Positions 49,387 through 60,098 of a stretch of DNA of 64,000 nt are shown one piece after another. The position numbers and the translations under genes are program-made. Positions within the stretch are counted from its first letter, which is position 1. Every line of letters begins with the position of its first letter. This stretch comes from Enterobacter ludwigii (GTDB lineage Bacteria > Pseudomonadota > Gammaproteobacteria > Enterobacterales > Enterobacteriaceae). The notes beneath the pieces were generated by a model. It was given only the letters and a program-made list of their open reading frames with translations. It ran no database searches and was not told the origin of the DNA. Where the stretch lies: assembly GCF_001750725.1 (NCBI RefSeq), contig NZ_CP017279.1:1736001-1800000 (forward strand), given 5' to 3'.

Positions 49387-50148
49387 GTGCATTATCAACC
49401 GCAAAAAAATCTGCTGCAAAATCGCATCATTCTGGTCACCGGTGCCAGCGACGGAATTGGTCGCGAGGCGGCCCTGACCTACGCTGACTATGGCGCGAGC
49501 GTTATTCTTATTGGTCGTAACGAAGAGAAACTGAAAAGCGTCGCGCAGGAAATAGAGGCGGCAGGCGGCATTCCGGCCCCGTGGTATACCCTCGATTTAC
49601 TCACCTGCACGCCAGCGGTGTGCCAGGAGCTTGCTCACCGTATTAGCGCCCACTATCCGCGGCTGGACGGTGTCCTGCACAATGCGGGTTTGCTGGGAGA
49701 AGTCCGTCCTATGGACGAACAGGATCCCGATATCTGGCAGCAGGTGATGCAGGTCAACGTCAACGGCACGTTTTTCCTGACGCAGGCATTGCTTCCTTTA
49801 TTACTTAAATCCGAGTCCGGCTCGCTGGTCTTTACCTCCTCAAGCGTAGGCCGCGAAGGTCGAGCCAACTGGGGGGCATATGCCGTCTCGAAATTCGCGA
49901 CTGAAGGGATGATGCAGGTGCTGGCGGAGGAGTATCAAAGCCGCCATCTGCGCGTAAATTGCATTAACCCGGGTGGAACGCGCACCAAAATGCGCGCCAG
50001 CGCCTTCCCGTCGGAAGACCCGCAGAAACTGAAAACACCCGCAGACATTATGCCGCTCTATCTCTGGCTGATGGGCGACGACAGTCGTCGTAAAACGGGG
50101 ATGACCTTCGATGCCCAGCCGGGCCGTAAACCAGGGATTTCGCAATGA
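49387..50148 (+). CDS. yciK: Short-chain dehydrogenase YciK
   Basis: A 253-residue SDR with cofactor motif VTGASDGIGREAALTYADYG, an NAG block in VLHNAGLLGE and the catalytic TSSSVGREGRANWGAYAVSK. The C-terminal WLMGDDSRRKTGMTFDAQPG is typical of YciK. The substrate is unknown. A GTG at 49387 after GAGGAG gives the conserved N-terminus VHYQP; an ATG at 49303 would add 28 residues. The stop overlaps btuR by ATGA. Confidence 0.92.
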   Translation: MHYQPQKNLLQNRIILVTGASDGIGREAALTYADYGASVILIGRNEEKLKSVAQEIEAAGGIPAPWYTLDLLTCTPAVCQELAHRISAHYPRLDGVLHNAGLLGEVRPMDEQDPDIWQQVMQVNVNGTFFLTQALLPLLLKSESGSLVFTSSSVGREGRANWGAYAVSKFATEGMMQVLAEEYQSRHLRVNCINPGGTRTKMRASAFPSEDPQKLKTPADIMPLYLWLMGDDSRRKTGMTFDAQPGRKPGISQ

Positions 50149-50735
50149 GTGAAGAACGTCATCAACAACGCCAGCAGCGTCTGAAGGAACAGGTCGATGC
50201 GCGCGTTGCGGCCGCACAGGACGAGCGCGGGATAATTATCGTCTTTACCGGTAACGGCAAAGGTAAAACTACCGCGGCATTTGGCACCGCCACGCGTGCT
50301 GTCGGTCACGGGCAGAAAGTGGGCGTCATTCAGTTCATCAAAGGCGAATGGCCGAACGGCGAACGTAATCTGCTTGAACCGCATGGCGTTGAATTTCAGG
50401 TGATGGCGACAGGTTTCACATGGGATACGCAGAACCGGGAAACCGATACTGCAGCTTGTCTTGCAGTCTGGGAGCACGCCAAAAGAATGCTGGCAGACCC
50501 CGCCCTGAATATGGTTCTGCTGGATGAGATAACCTATATGGTGGCCTACGACTATCTCCCGCTGGATGTGGTACTGGAGGCGCTACAACAACGTCCGGCG
50601 CACCAGACGGTTATCGTCACGGGGCGTGGCTGTCATCGGGAAATACTGGAGCTTGCTGATACCGTCAGCGAACTGCGTCCTGTCAAACACGCGTTTGACG
50701 CGGGAATCAAAGCGCAAATCGGTATTGATTACTAA
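50145..50735 (+). CDS. btuR: Corrinoid adenosyltransferase
   Basis: A 196-residue BtuR/CobA-type enzyme that transfers the adenosyl group from ATP to reduced cobalamin. The P-loop is VFTGNGKGKTTAAFGTATRA, and MVLLDEITYMVAYDYLPLDV is the second family block. It overlaps yciK by 4 bp, as in E. coli, so the two are coupled. (Also known as cobO in other genera.). Confidence 0.96.
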   Translation: MSEERHQQRQQRLKEQVDARVAAAQDERGIIIVFTGNGKGKTTAAFGTATRAVGHGQKVGVIQFIKGEWPNGERNLLEPHGVEFQVMATGFTWDTQNRETDTAACLAVWEHAKRMLADPALNMVLLDEITYMVAYDYLPLDVVLEALQQRPAHQTVIVTGRGCHREILELADTVSELRPVKHAFDAGIKAQIGIDY

Positions 50736-50767
50736 GAAAAAAGCCCGGTGATCATCACCGGGCTTTT
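50736..50767. terminator. Bidirectional terminator between btuR and rluB
   Basis: GCCCGGTGA/TCACCGGGC arms with a 3-base loop are flanked by A-rich sequence on the left and TTTT on the right, immediately after the btuR stop and four bases beyond the rluB stop. Confidence 0.88.
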
Positions 50768-50770
50768 ATG

Positions 50771-51646
50771 TTAACCGTTGTTGTTACGGCTGCCAGAGCG
50801 GCGGTTGCTGCTCACCTGGCTATGGCGTTTCACCGCACGACGGATCTGATTCGCCTTCATACGACGACGATCTTTTTCCACCGCCACTTTAGAGGTGGTT
50901 TCTGGCGTCAGGCCAACCAGTTCACGCAGGTAGTTAGTCTGTGTCAGATCCAGCTCGGTATAACCACCCCGTGGCAGACCTTTTGGCAGCAGGATGTCGC
51001 CATAACGGACACGGATCAGACGGCTCACCTGAACGCCTACCGCTTCCCAAAGACGACGCACTTCGCGGTTACGGCCTTCAGTCAGAGTAACGTTGTACCA
51101 CTGGTTAATGCCTTCGCCACCGGTAAATTTGATGGTTTTAAATGCCGCAGGACCGTCTTCCAGCTGAACGCCGCGTGACAGATCGCGCAGTTTATTCTCA
51201 TCAACCTGGCCGAAGACACGCACGGCGTATTCGCGTTCCACTTCACGGCTAGGGTGCATCAGACGGTTTGCCAGTTCACCATCAGTGGTAAACAGCAGCA
51301 GGCCGCAGGTATTCACGTCCAGACGCCCCACGGCAATCCAGCGAGCGCCGCGCAGTTTAGGCAGACGGTCAAACACCGTCGGGCGACCTTCAGGGTCGTT
51401 GCGCGTACACAGCTCGCCTTCTGGCTTGTAATACGCCAGCACGCGGCAAATCTGCTCAGCGGACTCTTTCACGGAGATAAGATGACCGTCGATGCGGATC
51501 TTCAATCCCGGTACGATTTCTACGCGGTCACCCAGCGTGGCGATTTTACCGTCCACACTCACGCGACCCGCTTCAATAATGGCTTCGATTTCACGGCGTG
51601 AACCGTGGCCGGCACGCGCCAGCACTTTCTGTAACTTCTCGCTCAT
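50771..51646 (-). CDS. rluB: 23S rRNA pseudouridine(2605) synthase
   Basis: A 291-residue RsuA-family pseudouridine synthase. The N-terminal S4 RNA-binding domain is [20 protein letters not shown]. The catalytic Asp is in [20 protein letters not shown], followed by [21 protein letters not shown] basic C-terminal tail ([17 protein letters not shown]) ends in Arg/Asn. The start has a good AGGAAG. Confidence 0.95.
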   Translation of the reverse strand: MSEKLQKVLARAGHGSRREIEAIIEAGRVSVDGKIATLGDRVEIVPGLKIRIDGHLISVKESAEQICRVLAYYKPEGELCTRNDPEGRPTVFDRLPKLRGARWIAVGRLDVNTCGLLLFTTDGELANRLMHPSREVEREYAVRVFGQVDENKLRDLSRGVQLEDGPAAFKTIKFTGGEGINQWYNVTLTEGRNREVRRLWEAVGVQVSRLIRVRYGDILLPKGLPRGGYTELDLTQTNYLRELVGLTPETTSKVAVEKDRRRMKANQIRRAVKRHSQVSSNRRSGSRNNNG

Positions 51647-51742
51647 TGAGCTTCCTCAGGTGTCGCCTTCACAGGCGTCGAATCAGGTCAAAAGAGGGCT
51701 CAGCCCTGCTTTGATGGCCGCGTAGTATATCTGCTTACACCC

Positions 51743-52363
51743 TTACAAGAAAGGCTTAACATCACCCACGCCTTCACGAATCACTTCTGGCGCATCTTCG
51801 GTTAAGTCAACAACGGTGGTTGGCTGCTGACCAAGGTAGCCGCCATGAATAATCAACTCGACCACCTTTTCCAGACGGTCTTTAATCTCTTCGGGATCGG
51901 ATTCGGTGAACTCGCTGCCAGGCAACATTAAAGAGGTCGAAAGCATCGGCTCGCCGAGGGTTTCCAGCAGCGCCTGCGCAATCGGGTTGGACGGTACGCG
52001 CATCCCGATGGTTTTACGCTTTTCCTGTAACAGTCGGCGCGGCACTTCCTTGGTTCCTTTAAGAATAAAGGTGTAGTTGCCCGGCGTGTTATTTTTGATC
52101 AGACGAAACGCCACGTTATCGACATACGCGTAGGTCGACAGTTCAGAAAGATCGCGGCACATCAGGGTAAAGTTATGGCCGTCCGGCAGCTGACGAATGC
52201 GGCAAATGCGCTCCATCGCCCCTTTGTCTTCAATTTTACAGCCCAGCGCATAGCCAGAATCGGTCGGGTAGACAATCACGCCGCCTTTGCGAACGATCTC
52301 CACGGCCTGATTAATTAAGCGTGGCTGCGGGTTATCCGGATGAATATAGAAAAACTGACTCAT
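51743..52363 (-). CDS. yciO: YciO, Sua5/YrdC/TsaC-family protein
   Basis: A 206-residue protein of the YrdC-fold family that includes the threonylcarbamoyl-AMP synthase TsaC. Blocks: GGVIVYPTDSGYALGC near the N-terminus, FTLMCRDLSELSTYAYVDN, and RVPSNPIAQALLETLGEPML. YciO itself is not the main t6A enzyme in E. coli. Its start overlaps the rnm stop by 4 bp, so it is coupled to rnm. Confidence 0.94.
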   Translation of the reverse strand: MSQFFYIHPDNPQPRLINQAVEIVRKGGVIVYPTDSGYALGCKIEDKGAMERICRIRQLPDGHNFTLMCRDLSELSTYAYVDNVAFRLIKNNTPGNYTFILKGTKEVPRRLLQEKRKTIGMRVPSNPIAQALLETLGEPMLSTSLMLPGSEFTESDPEEIKDRLEKVVELIIHGGYLGQQPTTVVDLTEDAPEVIREGVGDVKPFL

Positions 52364-53241
52364 ACTTCCCTCTCTTCAATTTTCTGCGGCTGTTCCCAGA
52401 GCTGCCAGACAGGCTCAACGCCTGCGGGCAACCAGAGCTTGCGTCCCAGCTCGATCCACGCACAGGGCTGATGGAAATCCGACCCTTGCGAACCCAGCAG
52501 ACCGAACTGACGCGCGTAGGTCGCGAGCTGCGCACGCTCATTGGGCGCCTGCTGACACTGGGCGACTTCCATCGCCTCACCGCCACATTCGGCAAAGTGT
52601 GCCAGCAGTCTTTTCAGCCACTTAGCAGAAAGATTATACCGCCCCGGATGGGCGAGCACGGCCTTACCGCCAGAATGATGAATGACATCAATAGCTTGTT
52701 TTATTGTACACCACTGTGGCGGAACGTAACCGGTTTTCCCGCGTGCCAGATATTTTTTAAACACGTCCGCCATCGTCGTGGCTTTGCCCGCCTCAACCAG
52801 AAAACGGGCAAAATGGCCGCGCGTCACCGCCCCACCGTTTGCCAGTTTCTGTGCACCTTCCAGCGCTCCGGGAATATGCGCTTTTTCCAGTCGCTCACCA
52901 ATCATTTCGGCGCGTTCGTTGCGGCGCGATTTTTGTTCTTGCAAAAACGCACGCATTGCCGGATGTTCAATATCGATATTGAGGCCAACAATGTGTATTT
53001 CGTGATTTTCCCAGACTGTCGAAATTTCGACGCCGGGCACCAGATTCAGCGCCAGTCCGCTGCGGGCAATTTCGGCGCGCGCCGCGGGAATAGCATCTGT
53101 CGTATCGTGATCGGTTATCGCCAGCGTGCCGACACGCATTTCAACGGCGCGATGAACCAGGGCTTCGGGTGTCAGCAGGCCATCAGAGGCCTGAGTATGG
53201 CTGTGTAAATCATAAATTACGGCGTAGGTGGTATCGCTCAA
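52360..53241 (-). CDS. rnm: PHP-family 5'-3' exoribonuclease Rnm (YciV/TrpH)
   Basis: A 293-residue PHP-domain phosphoesterase with the metal-binding motifs YDLHSHTQASDG, AITDHDTTDA, VPGVEISTVW, VLAHPGRY and GSDFHQP. The E. coli homologue hydrolyses 3',5'-bisnucleotides and trims 5' ends of 5S and 23S rRNA. The chosen start is TTG 53241 (LSDTTYAVIYD), which gives the E. coli length and follows GGGAAG. An ATG four codons upstream (53253) is the alternative. It diverges from the trp operon. Confidence 0.92.
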   Translation of the reverse strand: MSDTTYAVIYDLHSHTQASDGLLTPEALVHRAVEMRVGTLAITDHDTTDAIPAARAEIARSGLALNLVPGVEISTVWENHEIHIVGLNIDIEHPAMRAFLQEQKSRRNERAEMIGERLEKAHIPGALEGAQKLANGGAVTRGHFARFLVEAGKATTMADVFKKYLARGKTGYVPPQWCTIKQAIDVIHHSGGKAVLAHPGRYNLSAKWLKRLLAHFAECGGEAMEVAQCQQAPNERAQLATYARQFGLLGSQGSDFHQPCAWIELGRKLWLPAGVEPVWQLWEQPQKIEEREV

Positions 53242-53317
53242 AGCACTTCCCATAGCAGGTTAAAGACATCCGAAACCCCTATGATAACGGCTTGGCGCGA
53301 AATTCTGAAATCAAGGG

Positions 53318-53346
53318 TTGACAACTTGCCATCGAACTAGTTAACT
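53318..53346 (+). promoter_or_regulatory. trp promoter
   Basis: TTGACA (53318-53323), a 17-bp spacer and TTAACT (53341-53346) reproduce the classic trp promoter, with transcription expected near 53353. Confidence 0.92.
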
Positions 53347-53352
53347 AGTACG
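53333..53352 (+). promoter_or_regulatory. TrpR operator
   Basis: CGAACTAGTTAACTAGTACG has the ACTAGTTAACTAGT palindrome of trp operators and covers the -10 box, so tryptophan-loaded TrpR would block RNA polymerase. Confidence 0.92.
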
Positions 53353-53380
53353 CAAGTTCACACGAGAAAGGTATCTGAAA

Positions 53381-53425
53381 ATGACAGCACATTTCACTCT
53401 GCACGGTTGGTGGCGCACATCCTGA
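53381..53425 (+). CDS. trpL: trp operon leader peptide
   Basis: A 14-residue peptide [14 protein letters not shown] with tandem Trp codons at positions 10-11. Ribosome stalling at these codons when tryptophan is scarce favours the antiterminator. It differs from E. coli in the first half but keeps GWWRTS exactly. Confidence 0.95.
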   Translation: MTAHFTLHGWWRTS

Positions 53426-53469
53426 TTATCGGGCAGTGTCACACGTCTGCGAAATGCAAACAGATACCC

Positions 53470-53497
53470 AGCCCGCGACTAAGCGGGCTTTTTTTTT
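53470..53497 (+). terminator. trp attenuator
   Basis: AGCCCGC/GCGGGCT with a six-base loop runs directly into nine T residues. It is the 3:4 hairpin of trp attenuation, 26 bases before trpE. Upstream segments that pair alternatively lie in 53425-53470. Confidence 0.93.
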
Positions 53498-53522
53498 GAA
53501 CAGAATAAATGAGAACAACATA

Positions 53523-55085
53523 ATGCAAACAGCCAAACCACACCTCGAATTGCTGACCTGCGAGGCGGTCTATCGCCACAACCCAACCGCGCTGTTTCAT
53601 CAGGTCTGCGGTGCGCGTCCGGCAACGTTGCTGCTGGAATCCGCAGATATTGACAGTAAAGACGATCTTAAGAGCCTGCTGCTGGTCGACAGCGCATTGC
53701 GCATTACCGCGCTGGGTGACACTGTCACGATTAAGGCGCTCTCTGAGAACGGTGCCGCGCTGCTGCCACTGCTGGACGCCTCCCTGCCAGCGGGTATCGA
53801 GAATGAACGTCACCCGGAAGTGCGGGTACTGCATTTCCCGCCGGTCAGCCAACTGCTGGACGAAGATGCACGCCTCTGTTCTTTGTCAGTCTTCGATGCC
53901 TTCCGCCTGCTGCAAAACCTGGTCTCGGTACCAGAAGATGAACGCGAAGCGATGTTCTTTGGCGGGCTGTTTGCTTACGATCTGGTCGCCGGTTTCGAAG
54001 ACCTGCCGGAAACCGAACAGGGCAACCGCTGCCCTGACTACTGCTTCTACCTGGCCGAAACCCTGCTGGTGATCGACCATCAGAAAAAATACACCCGTAT
54101 TCAGGCGAGTCTGTTCACGCCATCCGTGACCGAGAAAACACGTCTTGAGCAGCGCATTGCTCAGCTGCAACAGCAAATGACCGAAGCGCCACCCGCTCTG
54201 CCGGTTCAGCATGTAGAGAAGATGACCTGTGAGGTTAACCAGACCGACGATCAGTACGGTGCCGTGGTGCGTCAGATGCAAAAGGCGATTCGCGCCGGGG
54301 AAATTTTCCAGGTCGTCCCGTCCCGTCGTTTCTCACTGCCCTGCCCGTCGCCGCTGGCGGCCTATGACGTGCTCAAAAAGAGCAACCCAAGCCCGTATAT
54401 GTTCTTTATGCAGGACAACGAGTTCACCCTGTTTGGCGCGTCACCGGAAAGCTCCCTGAAATACGACGCCGCCAGCCGCCAGATCGAGATCTACCCGATT
54501 GCCGGTACACGTCCGCGCGGGCGTCGCGCCGATGGCTCTCTGGATCGCGATCTCGACAGCCGTATCGAACTGGAAATGCGCACCGACCACAAAGAGCTCT
54601 CCGAGCACCTGATGCTGGTCGACCTGGCGCGTAACGATCTGGCCCGCATTTGTACTCCCGGCAGCCGCTATGTGGCTGACTTAACGAAAGTCGACCGTTA
54701 CTCCTTCGTGATGCACCTGGTCTCCCGCGTGGTGGGTGAACTGCGCAACGACCTCGACGTGCTGCACGCCTATCGTGCCTGCATGAATATGGGCACCCTG
54801 AGCGGTGCGCCGAAAGTCCGTGCGATGCAGCTTATCGCCGCCGCCGAAGGGCGTCGTCGCGGCAGCTATGGCGGTGCGGTGGGTTATTTCACCGCGCACG
54901 GTGACCTTGATACCTGCATCGTTATCCGCTCTGCCTATGTTGAAGACGGCATTGCCACCGTCCAGGCGGGCGCCGGGGTAGTTCTTGATTCTGTTCCGCA
55001 GTCTGAAGCTGACGAAACGCGCAATAAAGCTCGCGCGGTATTGCGCGCCATCGCTACCGCACACCATGCACAGGAGATTTTCTGA
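53523..55085 (+). CDS. trpE: Anthranilate synthase component I
   Basis: A 520-residue chorismate-using enzyme, the same length as in E. coli. The feedback site LLLES with Ser40 is intact, so tryptophan inhibition is expected. The catalytic chorismate-binding domain has [25 protein letters not shown] and [16 protein letters not shown]. It acts with the TrpG domain of trpD. The start at 53523 has an A-rich leader; an upstream ATG at 53436 lies across the attenuator and is rejected. The stop overlaps the trpD ATG by one base. Confidence 0.97.
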   Translation: MQTAKPHLELLTCEAVYRHNPTALFHQVCGARPATLLLESADIDSKDDLKSLLLVDSALRITALGDTVTIKALSENGAALLPLLDASLPAGIENERHPEVRVLHFPPVSQLLDEDARLCSLSVFDAFRLLQNLVSVPEDEREAMFFGGLFAYDLVAGFEDLPETEQGNRCPDYCFYLAETLLVIDHQKKYTRIQASLFTPSVTEKTRLEQRIAQLQQQMTEAPPALPVQHVEKMTCEVNQTDDQYGAVVRQMQKAIRAGEIFQVVPSRRFSLPCPSPLAAYDVLKKSNPSPYMFFMQDNEFTLFGASPESSLKYDAASRQIEIYPIAGTRPRGRRADGSLDRDLDSRIELEMRTDHKELSEHLMLVDLARNDLARICTPGSRYVADLTKVDRYSFVMHLVSRVVGELRNDLDVLHAYRACMNMGTLSGAPKVRAMQLIAAAEGRRRGSYGGAVGYFTAHGDLDTCIVIRSAYVEDGIATVQAGAGVVLDSVPQSEADETRNKARAVLRAIATAHHAQEIF

Positions 55086-56680
55086 TGGCTGACATTCTGC
55101 TGCTCGATAACATCGACTCCTTTACCTATAACCTGGCAGATCAGCTGCGTGCGAATGGTCACAACGTCGTTATCTATCGTAACCACGTGCCGGCGCAAAC
55201 CCTGATTGAGCGTCTGGCAACCATGCAAAACCCGGTGCTGATGCTCTCTCCTGGCCCCGGCGCCCCCAGTGAAGCGGGCTGTATGCCTGAACTGCTGACC
55301 CGTATGCGCGGCAAGTTGCCTATTATCGGCATCTGCCTGGGGCATCAGGCGATTGTTGAAGCCTATGGCGGATACGTCGGCCAGGCGGGTGAAATCCTGC
55401 ACGGTAAAGCCTCCAGCATTGAACATGACGGTCAGGCGATGTTTGCCGGGCTGCCGAATCCGCTGCCGGTGGCGCGCTACCACTCGCTGGTCGGCAGCAA
55501 CATCCCGGCAGGCCTGACCATTAACGCCTCGTTCGAAGGCATGGTGATGGCCGTACGTCACGATACCGATCGTGTCTGTGGGATGCAGTTCCATCCGGAG
55601 TCAATCCTCACCTCTCACGGCGCGCGTCTGCTGGAACAGACCCTGGACTGGGCGCTGCAGAAACTGGAACAGACCAACACCCTGCAACCTGTTCTGGAAA
55701 AATTGTATCAGGCACAGACCCTGAGCCAGCAGGAGAGCCACCAGCTCTTCTCCGCCGTGGTTCGCGGTGAACTGAAGCCTGAACAACTGGCGGCCGCGCT
55801 GGTGAGCATGAAAGTTCGCGGTGAAAGCCCGCAGGAAATTGCCGGTGCGGCAACGGCGCTGCTGGAAAATGCCGCCCCGTTCCCGCGCCCGGACTACATG
55901 TTTGCGGATATCGTCGGTACCGGTGGTGACGGCAGCAACAGCATCAATATCTCCACCGCCAGCGCCTTCGTGGCGGCTGCCTGTGGTTTGAAAGTGGCGA
56001 AGCACGGTAACCGCAGCGTCTCCAGCCGGTCGGGATCGTCGGACCTGCTGGCCGCATTCGGCATCAATCTCGAGATGAACGCCGAACGTTCGCGTGAAGC
56101 CCTGGACGACCTGGGCGTCTGCTTCCTGTTTGCGCCGAAATATCACACCGGTTTCCGCCATGCGATGCCGGTTCGCCAGCAGCTTAAAACCCGCACGCTG
56201 TTTAACGTGCTCGGCCCGCTGATCAACCCGGCCCATCCACCGCTGGCGCTGATTGGCGTCTACAGCCCGGAGCTGGTTCTGCCGATTGCAGAGACCCTGC
56301 GCGTGCTGGGTTATCAACGTGCCGCGGTGGTTCACAGTGGGGGAATGGATGAAGTGTCGCTGCATGCGCCAACGCTGGTGGCCGAACTTCGCGACGGTGA
56401 AATCCTGAGCTATCAGCTGGAGGCGAGCGACTTTGGTTTAACGCCTTACCATCAGGAAGCGCTGGCGGGCGGCACGCCTGAAGAAAACCGTGACATTCTG
56501 ACGCGCTTATTACAAGGTAAAGGTGAGGTCGCCCACGAGGCCGCCGTGGCTGCCAACGTCGCGATGCTGATGCGTTTGCACGGCGAGGAAGACCTCAAAG
56601 CCAACGCACAAAAAGTTCTGAACGTACTGCGCTCAGGTGCAGCTTACGATCGCGTTACCGCACTTGCGGCAAGAGGGTAA
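55085..56680 (+). CDS. trpD: Bifunctional anthranilate synthase glutaminase / anthranilate phosphoribosyltransferase
   Basis: A 531-residue fusion. The N-terminal TrpG domain (residues 1 to about 195) has [13 protein letters not shown] and the nucleophile Cys in [11 protein letters not shown], with His and Glu in MQFHPESIL. The C-terminal TrpD domain has [37 protein letters not shown] and the following phosphoribosyl-pyrophosphate-binding region. This fusion is typical of enteric bacteria. Confidence 0.97.
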   Translation: MADILLLDNIDSFTYNLADQLRANGHNVVIYRNHVPAQTLIERLATMQNPVLMLSPGPGAPSEAGCMPELLTRMRGKLPIIGICLGHQAIVEAYGGYVGQAGEILHGKASSIEHDGQAMFAGLPNPLPVARYHSLVGSNIPAGLTINASFEGMVMAVRHDTDRVCGMQFHPESILTSHGARLLEQTLDWALQKLEQTNTLQPVLEKLYQAQTLSQQESHQLFSAVVRGELKPEQLAAALVSMKVRGESPQEIAGAATALLENAAPFPRPDYMFADIVGTGGDGSNSINISTASAFVAAACGLKVAKHGNRSVSSRSGSSDLLAAFGINLEMNAERSREALDDLGVCFLFAPKYHTGFRHAMPVRQQLKTRTLFNVLGPLINPAHPPLALIGVYSPELVLPIAETLRVLGYQRAAVVHSGGMDEVSLHAPTLVAELRDGEILSYQLEASDFGLTPYHQEALAGGTPEENRDILTRLLQGKGEVAHEAAVAANVAMLMRLHGEEDLKANAQKVLNVLRSGAAYDRVTALAARG

Positions 56681-56683
56681 AGA

Positions 56684-58042
56684 ATGCAGACCGTTTTAGC
56701 GAAAATCGTTGCCGATAAGGCCATCTGGGTGGAAGCACGTAAAGCACAGCAGCCGCTGGCCAGCTTCCAGAATGACGTTGTCCCGAGCAGCCGTCGTTTC
56801 TATGATGCTCTGCAGGGCGCACGCACCGCGTTTATTCTCGAGTGCAAAAAAGCGTCCCCGTCGAAAGGCGTTATCCGTGACGATTTCGATCCGGCGCGAA
56901 TTGCCGGTATCTACAAACATCATGCGTCAGCCATCTCCGTGCTGACGGATGAGAAGTATTTCCAGGGCAGCTTCGATTTCCTGCCCGTTGTCAGCGGGAT
57001 CGCGCCACAACCGATCCTGTGCAAAGACTTTATTATCGACCCGTATCAGATCTGGCTGGCTCGCTTTTACCAGGCCGATGCCTGCCTGCTGATGCTCTCA
57101 GTGCTGGATGACGAACAGTATCGCCAGCTCGCTGCAGTCGCGCACAGTCTGAACATGGGCGTGCTGACCGAAGTGAGCAACGAAGAGGAGCTGGAACGCG
57201 CCATTGCGCTGAAAGCCAAAGTGGTCGGCATCAACAACCGCGATCTGCGTGACCTGTCGATTGACCTGAACCGCACGCGCCAGCTGGCGCCGCGTCTGGG
57301 CTCTGGCGTCACCGTGATCAGTGAATCCGGTATTAACAGCTACGCTCAGGTCCGCGAGCTGAGCCATTTCGCCAACGGTTTCCTGATTGGTTCTGCAATG
57401 ATGGAACATGACGATCTCAATGCCGCGGTGCGCCGCGTACTCTTGGGTGAAAACAAAGTGTGCGGCTTAACCCGTGAAGAGGATGCCCTGGCTGCGTATG
57501 AAGCCGGTGCGATTTACGGCGGGCTGATTTTTGTCGCCTCCTCCCCGCGCGTGGTGACCGAAGCGCAGGCGCGTCAGGTGATGACGGCAGCGCCACTCAG
57601 CTATGTGGGGGTCTTTCGCAACGCGGATATCGCCGACGTGGTAGCAAAAGCCGAAGCGTTATCTCTGCATGCGGTACAGCTTCATGGCAACGAAGATCAG
57701 GCCTATATCGATGCCCTGCGCAGCGCGCTTGCACCTCAGGTGCAAATCTGGAAAGCGCAGAGCGTGGGCGACAGGTTGCCTGAGCGTAACCTGAATCATG
57801 TTGATAAATACGTACTCGATAATGGCCAGGGCGGCACGGGACAGCGTTTTGACTGGTCCCTGTTGCACGGCGAAGTGCTGGACAATGTTTTGCTGGCGGG
57901 TGGACTTAGCCCGGATAACTGCGTGGAAGCCGCCAAAGCGGGCTGCGCGGGCCTCGATTTCAATTCAGGCGTAGAGTCGCAACCGGGCATCAAAGATGCC
58001 AGTAAGCTGGCCTCGGTTTTTAAAACTCTGCGTGCATATTAA
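56684..58042 (+). CDS. trpC: Bifunctional indole-3-glycerol-phosphate synthase / phosphoribosylanthranilate isomerase
   Basis: A 452-residue fusion of two TIM barrels. The TrpC half (1 to about 255) has [27 protein letters not shown] and VISESGI. The TrpF half starts at [20 protein letters not shown] and has [17 protein letters not shown] and LDFNSGVES. It catalyses the two middle steps of tryptophan synthesis. It follows trpD by three bases. Confidence 0.97.
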   Translation: MQTVLAKIVADKAIWVEARKAQQPLASFQNDVVPSSRRFYDALQGARTAFILECKKASPSKGVIRDDFDPARIAGIYKHHASAISVLTDEKYFQGSFDFLPVVSGIAPQPILCKDFIIDPYQIWLARFYQADACLLMLSVLDDEQYRQLAAVAHSLNMGVLTEVSNEEELERAIALKAKVVGINNRDLRDLSIDLNRTRQLAPRLGSGVTVISESGINSYAQVRELSHFANGFLIGSAMMEHDDLNAAVRRVLLGENKVCGLTREEDALAAYEAGAIYGGLIFVASSPRVVTEAQARQVMTAAPLSYVGVFRNADIADVVAKAEALSLHAVQLHGNEDQAYIDALRSALAPQVQIWKAQSVGDRLPERNLNHVDKYVLDNGQGGTGQRFDWSLLHGEVLDNVLLAGGLSPDNCVEAAKAGCAGLDFNSGVESQPGIKDASKLASVFKTLRAY

Positions 58043-58052
58043 GGAAGAGAAG

Positions 58053-59246
58053 ATGACGACATTACTAAACCCCTATTTTGGTGAGTTCGGCGGGATGTAC
58101 GTCCCGCAAATCCTGATGCCCGCCCTGCGCCAGCTGGAAGAAGCGTTCGTGAGTGCGCAGAAAGATCCGGCGTTTCAGGCTGAGTTTACCGACCTGCTGA
58201 AAAACTACGCTGGCCGTCCAACGGCCCTGACGAAATGCCGTAACCTGACCGAAGGCACCAAAACCACGCTGTATCTTAAGCGTGAAGATTTGCTGCACGG
58301 CGGTGCGCATAAAACCAACCAGGTGTTGGGTCAGGCGCTGCTTGCAAAACGGATGGGTAAAACCGAAATCATCGCTGAAACTGGCGCAGGCCAGCACGGG
58401 GTGGCATCAGCCCTTGCCAGCGCCCTTCTCGGTCTGAAATGCCGCATTTACATGGGCGCAAAAGACGTTGAGCGGCAGTCACCTAACGTATTCCGTATGC
58501 GTCTGATGGGCGCTGAAGTGATCCCGGTGCACAGCGGCTCCGCGACGCTGAAGGATGCGTGTAACGAAGCGCTGCGCGACTGGTCTGGCAGCTATGAAAC
58601 CGCGCACTATATGCTTGGCACCGCTGCAGGCCCCCATCCGTTCCCGACGATTGTGCGTGAATTCCAGCGCATGATTGGCGAAGAGACCAAAGCGCAGATC
58701 CTGGAAAAAGAGGGTCGCCTGCCGGATGCGGTGATCGCCTGCGTTGGCGGTGGCTCTAACGCTATCGGCATGTTCGCTGATTTCATCGACGAAACCAGCG
58801 TCGGGCTGATTGGCGTTGAACCTGCAGGCCACGGGATTGAAACCGGTGAGCACGGCGCACCGTTGAAACATGGTCGCGTCGGGATCTACTTCGGTATGAA
58901 AGCGCCGATGATGCAGACCGATGACGGCCAGATTGAAGAGTCATACTCTATCTCGGCAGGCCTGGATTTCCCTTCCGTTGGGCCTCAGCATGCCTTCCTG
59001 AACAGTACCGGTCGTGCGGACTACGTTTCCATTACCGATGACGAAGCCCTGGAGGCGTTTAAAACGCTCTGTCGCCACGAAGGGATCATTCCTGCCCTGG
59101 AGTCCTCTCACGCCCTGGCGCATGCGCTAAAAATGATGAAAGAGAACCCGGAAAAAGAGCAACTGCTGGTGGTTAACCTTTCCGGTCGCGGTGATAAAGA
59201 CATCTTCACCGTTCACGATATTTTGAAAGCACGAGGGGAAATCTGA
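58053..59246 (+). CDS. trpB: Tryptophan synthase beta subunit
   Basis: A 397-residue PLP enzyme, the same length as in E. coli. The Schiff-base lysine is Lys87 in [11 protein letters not shown]. The phosphate-binding loop is [15 protein letters not shown], and [12 protein letters not shown] is the substrate-binding block. It joins indole from TrpA with serine. The start [14 protein letters not shown] follows GGAAGAG; the ATG at 57996 lies inside trpC. The stop overlaps trpA by one base. Confidence 0.97.
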   Translation: MTTLLNPYFGEFGGMYVPQILMPALRQLEEAFVSAQKDPAFQAEFTDLLKNYAGRPTALTKCRNLTEGTKTTLYLKREDLLHGGAHKTNQVLGQALLAKRMGKTEIIAETGAGQHGVASALASALLGLKCRIYMGAKDVERQSPNVFRMRLMGAEVIPVHSGSATLKDACNEALRDWSGSYETAHYMLGTAAGPHPFPTIVREFQRMIGEETKAQILEKEGRLPDAVIACVGGGSNAIGMFADFIDETSVGLIGVEPAGHGIETGEHGAPLKHGRVGIYFGMKAPMMQTDDGQIEESYSISAGLDFPSVGPQHAFLNSTGRADYVSITDDEALEAFKTLCRHEGIIPALESSHALAHALKMMKENPEKEQLLVVNLSGRGDKDIFTVHDILKARGEI

Positions 59247-60055
59247 TGGAACGCTACGATAACGCATTTGCATCACTGAAATCTCGCCAGGAAGGCGCGT
59301 TCGTTCCCTTCGTGACGCTGGGTGATCCGGGTCCTGAGCAGTCGCTGAAAATTATCGACACCCTGATTGAGGCCGGTGCCGATGCGCTGGAGCTGGGTAT
59401 TCCGTTTTCCGATCCTCTGGCCGATGGCCCGACTATCCAGAACGCAACGCTGCGGGCATTCGCGGCTGGTGTCACCCCGGGGCAATGTTTTGAGATGCTG
59501 GCCGCTATCCGCCAGAAGCACCCGACCATTCCGATTGGCCTGTTGATGTATGCCAACCTGGTCTTCAGTCGCGGTATTGATACCTTTTATGCAGAATGCG
59601 CGCGCGTGGGCGTTGACTCGGTGCTGGTGGCAGACGTACCGGTTGAAGAATCTGCGCCGTTCCGCCAGGCGGCGATGCGCCATAACGTGGCACCTATCTT
59701 CATCTGCCCACCAAACGCCGATGATGAACTGCTGCGCCAGATTGCCTCTTATGGTCGCGGGTATACCTACCTGCTCTCCCGTGCGGGTGTAACCGGCGCG
59801 GAGAACAAAGCGGCGCTGCCTCTGCATCATCTGGTCGAGAAGCTGGCTGAATACCACGCGGCCCCTCCGCTGCAGGGCTTTGGGATTTCATCTCCCGATC
59901 AGGTCACGGCGGCAATTGACGCTAACGCAGCCGGTGCAATCTCAGGCTCCGCTATCGTTAAAATCATTGAGAAGAACGTGGACAAGCCAGAGCAAATGCT
60001 GGCTGAGCTGAAAACGTTTGTGAGCGCAATGAAAGCGGCAACGCGTAAAGCGTAA
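59246..60055 (+). CDS. trpA: Tryptophan synthase alpha subunit
   Basis: A 269-residue TIM barrel that cleaves indole-glycerol phosphate. The catalytic residues Glu49 ([15 protein letters not shown]) and Asp60 are in place. Its indole passes through the tunnel to TrpB. It is the last gene of the operon and a strong terminator follows. Confidence 0.97.
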   Translation: MERYDNAFASLKSRQEGAFVPFVTLGDPGPEQSLKIIDTLIEAGADALELGIPFSDPLADGPTIQNATLRAFAAGVTPGQCFEMLAAIRQKHPTIPIGLLMYANLVFSRGIDTFYAECARVGVDSVLVADVPVEESAPFRQAAMRHNVAPIFICPPNADDELLRQIASYGRGYTYLLSRAGVTGAENKAALPLHHLVEKLAEYHAAPPLQGFGISSPDQVTAAIDANAAGAISGSAIVKIIEKNVDKPEQMLAELKTFVSAMKAATRKA

Positions 60056-60061
60056 CCTCTC

Positions 60062-60091
60062 CACCGTCTGGCTCCCCGCCAGACGGTGTTT
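60062..60091 (+). terminator. Terminator of the trp operon
   Basis: An 11-bp stem (CACCGTCTGGC/GCCAGACGGTG) with loop TCCCC is followed by TTTCT, seven bases after the trpA stop. Confidence 0.85.
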
Positions 60092-60098
60092 CTGCCGA